Source of the DNA: an uncultured Collinsella sp.
GTDB taxonomy: Bacteria; Actinomycetota; Coriobacteriia; Coriobacteriales; Coriobacteriaceae
Assembly (NCBI GenBank): GCA_902493125.1
Contig: CABUOF010000041.1
Span: 1 to 19,427 of the forward strand
Direction of reading: 5' to 3'
DNA length: 19,427 bases
Position 1 is the stretch's first letter; each line of letters starts with the position of its first letter. Shown piece after piece: positions 6,383 to 13,641 of this stretch. The notes below the pieces were generated by a model. The model was not told the DNA's origin, did not search any database, and worked only from the letters and a program-made list of their open reading frames with translations. A program made the translations under genes and the position numbers.

Positions 6383-7744
6383 CTAGGCGAAGAACGAAAT
6401 CACCAAGGCGCAGGCAAGACCCGAAAGACCGATGAGCGTCTCCATAACGGTCCAGGACTTGAGGGTGGTCTTCTCGTCAATCTCCAGGAACGAGGAGCAC
6501 ATCCAAAAACCGGCATCGTTGACGTGCGAGAGGGCCGTGGCACCGCCGCAGATAGCAAGACAGATAGCGGCACGCATGAGCACCGAAGCACCAGCGACCG
6601 CGGGCATGGCAGCCATAATGCCCGATGCCATGGTCATAGAGACGATGGAGCTGCCGACAGAGGCGCGCACCATGACGGCAATCAAAAAGGCAACGACCAC
6701 CAAAGGCAGCGGTGAGGCCTCGAGCACGGGGCCGATAACCTGGCCCAAGCCGCAGTCTTGCAGCATCCAGCGAATGACGCCGCCACAGGCGATAACCAGC
6801 AAGATCATGCCGACGGGCTTAAGAGAACGGTCGAGCAGGGCCTTGAGCTCGGCGCCGGAGTAGCCGCGGCGCGCGCCCAGCAGATACATCGCGACGAGCG
6901 TGGCGAGCGTCAAAGCGACGAACGGCTTGCCCAGGAAGGCGAGAATCGAGGCGAGCTCGGCGGGCATGGGGATATAAGAGGACAACGTGCCCAGCAAAAT
7001 CAGACAAAGCGGCGTGAGCACGATGGCAAGCACCATGCCAAAGGGGGGAAGCTCCTTTTCGTCGCTCGCACCCTCGGCAGAGGTAAAGTGCTCCGGAACA
7101 TCGGTAAAAATGCGACCGCCCACGTTGCGGCCCCAGATGACGCCGGCAATCGCCATGGCGATGAAGGCGGTGGGGATACCGACGAGAATCATGGTGCCCA
7201 GGTCGACACCGAGCGTGCCGGCGACCAAAACCGACCCGGCCGATGGCGGCACAAACGCATAGCCAGCGGCAAGTCCCGCGAGCAGCGCGATGCCGTAGTA
7301 GAGCGTCGACTTTTTGGTCTGCGATGCCACGCTAAAGGCAAGCGGGATCAAAACGACCACGCCGGCCTCAAAGAACACCGTGGTGCCGATGACCAAACCG
7401 GTGATGCCCAGCGCCCAGCTGGAGTGGCCCTGGCCAAAGGTGTCAATGAAGGTCTGGGCGATCTTCTTGGCGCCGCCGCTCTCCTCCAAAATCTGGCCAA
7501 ACATCGATCCCAGGCCAATGAGCAAGGCGATGTTTTGCAGCGTGGTGCCCACGCCCTTGGTGACGGTGTCTGCCACCATGTCGAGCGGCATGCCGGCACC
7601 GATACCGATCACGAGCGCCGAGACCATCATCGACAGCACGGGGTGCAGCTTGAACTTGATGATGAGCGCAAGCAGCAGCGCGATGCCCACGATGGCGGCG
7701 ATGACCAGCCTGGTGGGATCAGCCATAAACGTTGGGTCTGACAT
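6383..7744 (-). CDS. GntP-family gluconate:H+ symporter
   Basis: A 453-residue membrane permease with roughly a dozen hydrophobic segments. It carries classical GntP/GntT landmarks: YAFVPPSAGSVLVAGTLGVD in the middle, VGSSIVSMTMASG near residue 365, and LSHVNDAGFWMCSSFLEID near residue 405. It fits the gluconate permease type better than the other GntP protein at the left of the window. The start at 7744 has GGAGG 4 nt upstream; a second in-frame ATG six codons later is possible. It is first in a minus-strand pair with the dehydratase gene and divergent from a FadR-type regulator, with operator-like repeats between. It probably brings in the aldonic acid that the dehydratase uses. Confidence 0.9.
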   Translation of the reverse strand: MSDPTFMADPTRLVIAAIVGIALLLALIIKFKLHPVLSMMVSALVIGIGAGMPLDMVADTVTKGVGTTLQNIALLIGLGSMFGQILEESGGAKKIAQTFIDTFGQGHSSWALGITGLVIGTTVFFEAGVVVLIPLAFSVASQTKKSTLYYGIALLAGLAAGYAFVPPSAGSVLVAGTLGVDLGTMILVGIPTAFIAMAIAGVIWGRNVGGRIFTDVPEHFTSAEGASDEKELPPFGMVLAIVLTPLCLILLGTLSSYIPMPAELASILAFLGKPFVALTLATLVAMYLLGARRGYSGAELKALLDRSLKPVGMILLVIACGGVIRWMLQDCGLGQVIGPVLEASPLPLVVVAFLIAVMVRASVGSSIVSMTMASGIMAAMPAVAGASVLMRAAICLAICGGATALSHVNDAGFWMCSSFLEIDEKTTLKSWTVMETLIGLSGLACALVISFFA

Positions 7745-7756
7745 CTTTCCTCCAAT

Positions 7757-7853
7757 TCATCAGACCTTTTGAATTCGTCTGATGACTATAGCGTGTTTTG
7801 GAATGGTCTGATGTTTCATTTTGAAATTTGTCCGAAATACATCTGATGTATTT
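7757..7853. promoter_or_regulatory. Cluster of TCTGATG operator-like sites and -10 element, permease/regulator intergenic region
   Basis: TCATCAGAC (7757-7765) and GTCTGATGA (7777-7785) form a 9-bp inverted repeat. GTCTGATG recurs at 7806-7813, and AAATACATCTGATGTATTT (7835-7853) is a palindrome with a central T. A minus-strand TATAGT (7790-7785) lies between the first two site groups and could be the -10 of the permease-dehydratase operon. The TCTGATG core recurs in all sites, fitting repeated binding by one regulator, most simply the divergent FadR-type protein, which would then repress the operon and possibly itself. Binding is inferred. Confidence 0.55.
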
Positions 7854-7978
7854 GGTAAACGGTCGTATTTGCGCTGCGAACGGTATATCTAAGCCGCCCG
7901 ACTCAAATCCATCGGCCAATATCGCATCCGTGGTGCGCTAAAATAGCTCAGATGAATTCTGTATTGAAAGGTATAGCT

Positions 7979-8671
7979 ATGGCCCGCGGCGAATCGGGAC
8001 TCCCCGAGCAAATATCGGAGAAAATCATTCAATTGATTCTGGATGAACACCTTGAGCAAGGCGATCGCCTGCCTAAGGAAACCGTGCTGGTCGAGCGCTT
8101 GGGCGCCGGCAGGAGCACCGTGCGCGAAGCCATGAAGTTGCTGCAGTCGCGCAATATCGTGCGCATTAAGCAGGGTTCGGGCACCTATGTGGCGTCAAAC
8201 CCCGGCGTTGCCGACGACCCGCTGGGCTTTACCTTTATTGACGACAAGCAGCGTCTGGCGCGCGACCTACTCGAGGTGCGCTTTATGATCGAGCCGCAGA
8301 TGGCACGCATGGCGGCCGAGCACGCAACCAACGATCAGGTCGTCTGTATCGAAGAGCTCTGCGACGAATCCGAGCGCCTGGCCGAGGCCGGTGAGGATTA
8401 CTCCGCCGCCGACACCGCGTTCCACAATGCCATTGCCGAGAGCTCCGGAAACCTCGTCGTTCCCCGCCTGATGGGCGTGCTCAAGGCATCCGTCCCCCTC
8501 TTTATCGACGTGACTGGCAAAAAGCTCGTCGAGGAAACTATCCGCACGCACCGCGATGTGGCCGACGCCATCGCCTCGCGCAATCCCACCGCCGCGCACG
8601 ACGCGATGTATCTGCACCTGGTGTATAACCGCAACATGATTGCGGAGGGAGCAGAAGCAAAAGGCATTTAG
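7979..8671 (+). CDS. GntR-family regulator, FadR subfamily (FCD domain)
   Basis: A 230-residue DNA-binding regulator. The N-terminal winged helix covers residues 5-70, with the typical GDRLPKETVLVERLGAGRSTVREAMKLL and RIKQGSGTYV wing. The rest is the all-helical FCD ligand domain, with candidate metal or ligand residues in FHNAIAESSGN and the late histidines of THRDVADA and LHLVYN. The start at 7979 (MARGES) has GAAAGG 7 nt upstream; an ATG at 7952 has no ribosome-binding site. FadR-type regulators with FCD domains commonly sense sugar acids or other organic acids. It is divergent from the permease-dehydratase pair, with repeated operator-like sites between, so it is the likely local regulator. 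A strong terminator follows. Confidence 0.88.
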   Translation: MARGESGLPEQISEKIIQLILDEHLEQGDRLPKETVLVERLGAGRSTVREAMKLLQSRNIVRIKQGSGTYVASNPGVADDPLGFTFIDDKQRLARDLLEVRFMIEPQMARMAAEHATNDQVVCIEELCDESERLAEAGEDYSAADTAFHNAIAESSGNLVVPRLMGVLKASVPLFIDVTGKKLVEETIRTHRDVADAIASRNPTAAHDAMYLHLVYNRNMIAEGAEAKGI

Positions 8672-8705
8672 GGCCCGACAATAATCTTTCTTTGGCAAAA
8701 CGCAG

Positions 8706-8744
8706 GCGGCGGCTGCCCAACACACAGGGCAGCCGCCGCTTTTT
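8706..8744 (+). terminator. Intrinsic terminator of the FadR-type regulator gene
   Basis: Arms 8706-8718 and 8727-8739 pair perfectly (13 bp, very GC-rich) around an 8-nt loop, followed by five T residues (8740-8744). It lies 35 bp after the regulator stop codon. Confidence 0.92.
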
Positions 8745-8770
8745 GCAATCGATTGGTGCAAAGGGGTTGA

Positions 8771-10720
8771 CTAGAGCTCGCAGGCAACCTTGTAGCCATC
8801 GCCGATGGCATCGCGGATGTTGCCGCACTTCTGGGCATCGCCCAGCACGTGGGTGGCAACACCGGCTGCAGCCAGGTCGTCGGCCAGCTTGGTATTGGGA
8901 CGATAGCCCATGGCAAGCACCAGCGTATCGGCACCGGTGATGGTGTGGACCTCGCCGTCCTTTTCGTAGCTGATAGTGTCCTCGGTAATCTCGGTCACCT
9001 TGGCCTCGGTCAGCACGTGAACGCCCTTGGAGAGCATGCGCGTGATGAGCACCGCGCGACCGGCACCGCCCTCGTTGGCGGCGAGCGTCTTGGTCATCTC
9101 GATGACGGTGACATCGCGGTTGGCCGGCGACAGGTCGTTGACCAGCGGGGCCAGGTAATCGGCCGTCTCGCAGCCAACGGTGCCGCCGCCCACGATGACG
9201 ATCTTCTTGCCCGGGAAAGCCTTGCCACCCAGTAGGTCGTCAGCTGTCATAACCTGCTTAAAGCCTTGCATGAAGGCCGGAGCGATGGGCTCGGCGCCAT
9301 AAGCCAGGACAACCTCGTAACCCGCGTAGTCATGCTGAATGTCCTCGGCAGTAAGCTCGGTGCCAAATACGCACTTCACGCCGGCCTCGGCCAGACGACG
9401 GTACTGATACTTGATCACGCGGGTGAGTTCCTGCTTTGCCGGCGGAACGGCCGCGATACGCATCTCGCCGCCCGGCTCATCCTGCTTGTCCACGAGCACC
9501 ACGTTGTGGCCGCGCTTGGCGGCAATGTAGGCTGCCTCCATGCCCGCAGGACCAGCGCCCACAACGAGCACGTTCTTGGCCTCGGCGGCAGGCTCGTAGC
9601 CAGCCTCGTCGCGCTCCACGTCCGGGTTGACGGTACAGGAGATGCGCTTGCCGAACATGATGCCGTTCAGGCAGCGCAGGCAGCCAATGCAGGGGCGGAT
9701 ATCGTCGGCGTTGCCGGCAGCGGCCTTATTGCAGAACTCGGCATCGCACAGATTGGCGCGGCCCATCATGCAGATGTCGGCAGCGCCGTCCTCGATCAGC
9801 TCCTCGGCGATCCAGGCCTCGTTAATGCGACCGACGGTGGCGACGGGAATGTTGACGTGCTTTTTGATCTCGCGCGAGCAGGCGGCATGCGAGGCCTGCT
9901 GGGTACCGGCGGCGGGAATTGCGGAGCCGCGCTTGATGGTGGTGCCACCCGACACATGAATCATGTCGACGCCGGCCTTCTCCAGGCGACGCGAGACGTA
10001 GATCATGTCGTTGAGGGTCAGGCCGCCATCAGTGTACTCATCGCCCGAGATGCGGACGTCGATGATAAAGTCCTTGCCGCAGCGCTCGCGAATCTCGGCG
10101 ATGACCTCGAGCAAAAAGCGCATGCGGGCGTCGAGCGAGCCGCCGTACTCATCGGTACGCTTGTTGTAGAGCGGGGTCAAAAAGCCGCCAAGCATGCCGT
10201 GGGCATGCGCCGCATGGACCTCGACGCCATCGACGCCAGCCTTCTGCATACGCACGGCAGCGTCGCCAAACTGATGCGTGAGCTCGTGAATCTCGTCGAC
10301 CGTGATGGGGCGCGGTGCCTCGCGGGCGTAAGACGGGCCCACAAAGGACGGAGCGATCAGGCGAGGCGTGCCCGGAATGTTAAAGGCCATGTAGGCGGGG
10401 TGGAAGAGCTGCGGCATGATCTTGCAGCCATACTCGTGGACGGCCGCGGCGAGCTTTTCCCAGCCGGGGATAAACGTGTCGTCGTAGCAGCACATGTCAC
10501 CCGGCAGATAGGTATAGGTGGGCTCGACCGTCACGACCTCGGTAATGATGAGGCCAACGCCGCCCTTGGCACGGGCACGGTAATGATCGACCAAGTCGTC
10601 GGTCACATAGCCATGATCGGCCAGGTTCGTGGATACCGGCGGCATAAAGACGCGGTTCTTGACCTCGGTCGTACCGACCTTGATCGGGCTAAAGAGCATC
10701 GGGTAGGCGGATGACTCCAT
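8771..10720 (-). CDS. NADH:flavin oxidoreductase / 2,4-dienoyl-CoA reductase-type enoate reductase
   Basis: A 649-residue enzyme with three parts. Residues 1-335 are an FMN-binding Old Yellow Enzyme barrel, including the VEVHAAHAHGML active-site segment (about 167-177) and DEYGGSLDAR. C344, C347, C350 and C362 (CIGCLRC, then C after 11 residues) are the 4Fe-4S ligands. From about 383 to the end is an FAD/NAD(P) domain, with GAGPAGMEAA at 388-397 and a second dinucleotide fold IVIVGGGTVGCE. The start at 10720 (MESSAYPM) has GAAAGGA upstream; the longer frame to 10897 runs through a repeat and is rejected. Relatives reduce carbon-carbon double bonds of enoates, dienoyl-CoAs or bile-acid intermediates, usually in anaerobes. 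The substrate here is unknown. It appears to be monocistronic. Confidence 0.92.
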   Translation of the reverse strand: MESSAYPMLFSPIKVGTTEVKNRVFMPPVSTNLADHGYVTDDLVDHYRARAKGGVGLIITEVVTVEPTYTYLPGDMCCYDDTFIPGWEKLAAAVHEYGCKIMPQLFHPAYMAFNIPGTPRLIAPSFVGPSYAREAPRPITVDEIHELTHQFGDAAVRMQKAGVDGVEVHAAHAHGMLGGFLTPLYNKRTDEYGGSLDARMRFLLEVIAEIRERCGKDFIIDVRISGDEYTDGGLTLNDMIYVSRRLEKAGVDMIHVSGGTTIKRGSAIPAAGTQQASHAACSREIKKHVNIPVATVGRINEAWIAEELIEDGAADICMMGRANLCDAEFCNKAAAGNADDIRPCIGCLRCLNGIMFGKRISCTVNPDVERDEAGYEPAAEAKNVLVVGAGPAGMEAAYIAAKRGHNVVLVDKQDEPGGEMRIAAVPPAKQELTRVIKYQYRRLAEAGVKCVFGTELTAEDIQHDYAGYEVVLAYGAEPIAPAFMQGFKQVMTADDLLGGKAFPGKKIVIVGGGTVGCETADYLAPLVNDLSPANRDVTVIEMTKTLAANEGGAGRAVLITRMLSKGVHVLTEAKVTEITEDTISYEKDGEVHTITGADTLVLAMGYRPNTKLADDLAAAGVATHVLGDAQKCGNIRDAIGDGYKVACEL

Positions 10721-10746
10721 ACAGGCTTCCTTTCGTTTAAGCCGCT

Positions 10747-10788
10747 CGGCGGCAGTTGCTAACGTACTTATCGTATCAGCAACCGCCG
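10747..10788. other. Inverted repeat upstream of the enoate reductase gene
   Basis: CGGCG (10747-10751) with CGCCG (10784-10788) and GTTGCT (10755-10760) with AGCAAC (10778-10783) pair, with a 3-nt bulge and a 17-nt loop. It lies 27 bp upstream of the start codon on the minus strand. It could be an operator around the promoter or a leader hairpin; function unknown. Confidence 0.35.
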
Positions 10789-10827
10789 CGTCCGTACCCG
10801 CTCGCACTCCCCCGCCTTTAATCCAAT

Positions 10828-10950
10828 CCCCACAAAAAGTTGCGGTGGAATACGGAGTAGATGAGACTTTTGCCAGCCAAAACAGTCCGTATTTCACCGC
10901 AACTGATGGGCGGGGTGGACTTGAGGGCTCAGATAGTCAGTCATGCCCTC
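10828..10950. repeat. kdp-flanking direct repeat, left copy (123 bp)
   Basis: This copy aligns without gaps to 19237-19359, with about 14 mismatches (roughly 89% identity by eye), most of them in the last third. It ends 17 bp from the kdpC stop codon. It holds the 19-bp hairpin annotated separately. The last ~28 bp match the 3' end of the oxidoreductase gene at the right edge at about 70%; read on the minus strand they give EGMTDYL against EGMTTYL in the real gene, with no stop at the equivalent place. Confidence 0.85.
10831..10904 (-). terminator. Hairpin terminator of the kdpFABC transcript
   Basis: Arms 10838-10856 and 10886-10904 pair over 19 positions, with one non-Watson-Crick position, around a 29-nt loop. 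On the minus strand the hairpin is followed by a T-run (TTTTT then GTG), so it can terminate the kdpFABC mRNA about 65 bp after the kdpC stop. It is the core of the repeat also found after kdpE. Confidence 0.75.
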
Positions 10951-10967
10951 ATCCGCCACTCCCTCAC

Positions 10968-11558
10968 CTACAGCGCGCCGTCCAGCATAAGGTTCACCTT
11001 GAGCACGTTGACCGTGGGCTCGCCGAACACGCCGAGGAAACGGCCCTTGGTGCACGCGGCAATGATGTCGCGCACCTCGTCCTCACTTTTGCCCGTGGCC
11101 TTGGCAAGGCGCGGGACCTGGTACTCGGCGGCATCGGGAGAGATCTCGGGGTCGAGCCCTGAGCCGGAACACGTCACCAGGTCGACGGGCACAGCGTCCA
11201 TATCGGCATCGGGGTTGGCGGCGCGGATCTTCTTCACGCGCGCATCCACAAGCTGCCGATACTCCTCACTCGCCGGGGACAGGTTGGATGGGGCACCATA
11301 CGCCATGAGCTCGCCATCTTCGCCTTCGAAAATTGACACGTTCTGGATGCGGCCCCACATGTGGTCCTCATCCTCGAAGTTCTGGCCGATGAGCTCGGAA
11401 CCCACAACCTTGCCGTCGACCGTAATGAGCGAACCGTTCGCCTGATACGGGAACGCAACCTGGGCAATGCCGGTCACGACAAGCGTATAGCCCAGGCCGC
11501 AGACAACGGTAAACAGCGCGAACACGCCCAGTGCGCGCGATGCAACACCTTTGAACAT
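10968..11558 (-). CDS. kdpC: Potassium-transporting ATPase subunit C
   Basis: A 196-residue subunit of the KdpFABC potassium pump. It has one N-terminal membrane segment (about residues 7-30) and a periplasm-facing domain with family motifs NGSLI near residue 40, SELIGQNF, YGAPSNLSP, and the C-terminal pair VTCSGSGLDPEISP and GEPTVNVLKVNLMLD. KdpC stabilises the complex and influences ATP affinity. The start at 11558 (MFKGVA) has GTGGAGG 5 nt upstream. It follows kdpB by 12 nt and ends the operon; the hairpin in the left flanking repeat lies just beyond. Confidence 0.95.
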   Translation of the reverse strand: MFKGVASRALGVFALFTVVCGLGYTLVVTGIAQVAFPYQANGSLITVDGKVVGSELIGQNFEDEDHMWGRIQNVSIFEGEDGELMAYGAPSNLSPASEEYRQLVDARVKKIRAANPDADMDAVPVDLVTCSGSGLDPEISPDAAEYQVPRLAKATGKSEDEVRDIIAACTKGRFLGVFGEPTVNVLKVNLMLDGAL

Positions 11559-11570
11559 ACAAACCTCCAC

Positions 11571-13625
11571 TTACATAATGCCGCAGAACGCGAGCAGCAT
11601 GTCGATGAGCTTGATGAATACGAACGGGGCAACGATGCCGCCCAGACCCCACACGAGCAGGTTGTGGGTCAGCAGCTGTCCGGACGGGACCTCGCGGTAC
11701 TTAACGCCCTTCAGCGCGGCCGGGATCAGCGCGACGATAACGAGCGCGTTATAGATGATGGCCGAAAGAACCGCGGACAGCGGGCTTGCCAGACCGAGGA
11801 TGTTGAGGGCGTCCAACCCGGGGTAGATCGGCGAGAACAGGGCCGGGATGATAGCGAAGTACTTCGCCATGTCGTTGGCCACCGAGAAGGTCGTGAGCGA
11901 ACCGCGGGTCATGAGCAGCTGCTTGCCGATACGCACGACCTCGATGAGCTTGGTGGGGCTGGAGTCGAGGTCGACCATGTTGCCGGCCTCCTTGGCAGCC
12001 TGGGTGCCCGTGTTCATGGCCACGGCGACGTCGGCCTGGGCCAGAGCGGGCGCGTCGTTGGTGCCGTCGCCGGTCATGGCGACCAGGTGCCCCTCACGCT
12101 GGAACTCGCGGATCTTCTCGAGCTTGCCTTCAGGGGTGGCCTCGGCCAGGAAGTCGTCAACGCCGGCCTCGGCGGCGATTGCCGCGGCGGTGAGCGGGTT
12201 GTCGCCCGTCACCATGATGGTCTTGATGCCCATCTTGCGCAGGTCGGCGAACTTCTCCTTAACGCCGGACTTGATGATGTCCTTGAGGTACACAACGCCC
12301 AGCACGCGGCAGTTCTTTGTCACGACCAGCGGGGTGCCGCCGGCCTTGGCGATGCGTTCGACGGCCTCGTCGCACTCCTTTGAGAACACGCCGCCGGCTG
12401 CCTCCACATAGGTGCGCACGGAATCGGCAGCGCCTTTGCGGATCTCATTGCCCTCGTAGTTCACGCCGGACATACGCGTTGCCGCGGTGAACGGGATAAA
12501 CTCCATACCCTTATCCTCGAGTGTGCGGCCGCGCAGACCGAACTGCTCCTTGGCGAGGACGACGATGGAGCGGCCCTCGGGGGTCTCGTCGGCCAGCGAG
12601 GAAAGCTGGGCGGCATCGGCCAGCTCCGCGGGATCGACGCCGTCGACCGGGATGAACTCGGCGGCTTGGCGGTTACCCAAGGTGATGGTGCCGGTCTTGT
12701 CGAGCATGAGGATGTCGACGTCGCCGGCGGCCTCGATGGCGCGGCCGGACATGGCCAGCACGTTGGCCTCGTTCAGACGGCTCATGCCGGCGATGCCGAT
12801 GGCGGAAAGAAGGGCGCCGATGGTAGTAGGAGCCAGGCACACGAGCAGCGCCACGAGCGTGGTTACGGCCGTGGGGTTGTCCATGTCGTTAAGACCGACC
12901 GAGAAGCAGGAGTAACAATACAGGGCCAGCGTGACCAGGATAAAGACGATGGAGAGGGCCACCAGGAAGATCTCCAGAGCGATCTCGTTAGGGGTCTTCT
13001 TGCGCGCGGCACCCTCAACCATCGCGATCATCTTGTCCAGGAAGCTCTGGCCGGGCTCACTGGAGATCTTGACGATGATCCAGTCGGACAGCACCGTGGT
13101 ACCGCCGGTAACGGCAGAGCGGTCGCCGCCGGCCTCGCGGACCACGGGGGCGGACTCGCCGGTGATGGCGGACTCGTCAACGGAGGCAGCGCCCTCGATG
13201 ACGTCGCCGTCGCCGGGAATCTGCTCGCCGGCGCGTACGATCACCAGGTCGCCGCGCGCGAGCTCGGTGCCGGGAACGACGGTGAAGTGCTCCTTGTCCT
13301 CAACGGACTCGATGCGATGGGCCTCGACATCCTTCTTGGCCGCACGCAGGGAATCGGCCTGGGCCTTACCGCGGCCCTCGGCAAGCGCCTCGGCGAAGTT
13401 CGAGAACAGGTCGGTAAGCCACAGGATGACCGCAATGGCGACCACATAGTAGGTGGGCACACCCGCGTCCTGCACACCGAAAATGGAAGCGACGGCCAGG
13501 ACGGAGGTCATGACGGCGGAAAGCCACACCAGGAACATGACCGGGTTTTGAATCTGGACGCGAGGATCCAGCTTGGCAAACGAGTCGCGGACCGCGCGGC
13601 CCATCATGTCTTTTTGCATAGTCAT
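11571..13625 (-). CDS. kdpB: Potassium-transporting ATPase subunit B, P-type ATPase
   Basis: The 684-residue catalytic subunit, close in length to the family. TGES is at residues 155-158, where S158 corresponds to the serine whose phosphorylation inhibits the E. coli pump. The phosphorylated aspartate is D309 in DKTGT. The nucleotide domain follows, with KGAADSVR and then MTGDGTNDAPALAQAD. Membrane segments lie near residues 28-50, 57-75, 218-240, 252-275 and in the C-terminal third. ATP hydrolysis here drives potassium passage through KdpA. The start at 13625 (MTMQKD) has AAAGGAGGG 9 nt upstream. It lies 16 nt after kdpA and 12 nt before kdpC, a tight operon. Confidence 0.97.
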   Translation of the reverse strand: MTMQKDMMGRAVRDSFAKLDPRVQIQNPVMFLVWLSAVMTSVLAVASIFGVQDAGVPTYYVVAIAVILWLTDLFSNFAEALAEGRGKAQADSLRAAKKDVEAHRIESVEDKEHFTVVPGTELARGDLVIVRAGEQIPGDGDVIEGAASVDESAITGESAPVVREAGGDRSAVTGGTTVLSDWIIVKISSEPGQSFLDKMIAMVEGAARKKTPNEIALEIFLVALSIVFILVTLALYCYSCFSVGLNDMDNPTAVTTLVALLVCLAPTTIGALLSAIGIAGMSRLNEANVLAMSGRAIEAAGDVDILMLDKTGTITLGNRQAAEFIPVDGVDPAELADAAQLSSLADETPEGRSIVVLAKEQFGLRGRTLEDKGMEFIPFTAATRMSGVNYEGNEIRKGAADSVRTYVEAAGGVFSKECDEAVERIAKAGGTPLVVTKNCRVLGVVYLKDIIKSGVKEKFADLRKMGIKTIMVTGDNPLTAAAIAAEAGVDDFLAEATPEGKLEKIREFQREGHLVAMTGDGTNDAPALAQADVAVAMNTGTQAAKEAGNMVDLDSSPTKLIEVVRIGKQLLMTRGSLTTFSVANDMAKYFAIIPALFSPIYPGLDALNILGLASPLSAVLSAIIYNALVIVALIPAALKGVKYREVPSGQLLTHNLLVWGLGGIVAPFVFIKLIDMLLAFCGIM

Positions 13626-13641
13626 AAATCTGCACCCTCCT

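Noticed and set aside
4496..8671. Branched-chain amino acid biosynthesis operon
   Set aside because: No ilvB, ilvN, ilvC, ilvE or leu genes are present; the neighbours are a permease and a FadR-type regulator.
9266..10714. Long plus-strand frame opposite the enoate reductase, with others opposite kdpB and kdpA
   Set aside because: All are antisense shadows of motif-bearing genes and have no recognisable domains.
10721..10897. N-terminal extension of the enoate reductase
   Set aside because: It would run through the hairpin repeat; the ATG at 10720 has a ribosome-binding site and begins at the usual family N-terminus.
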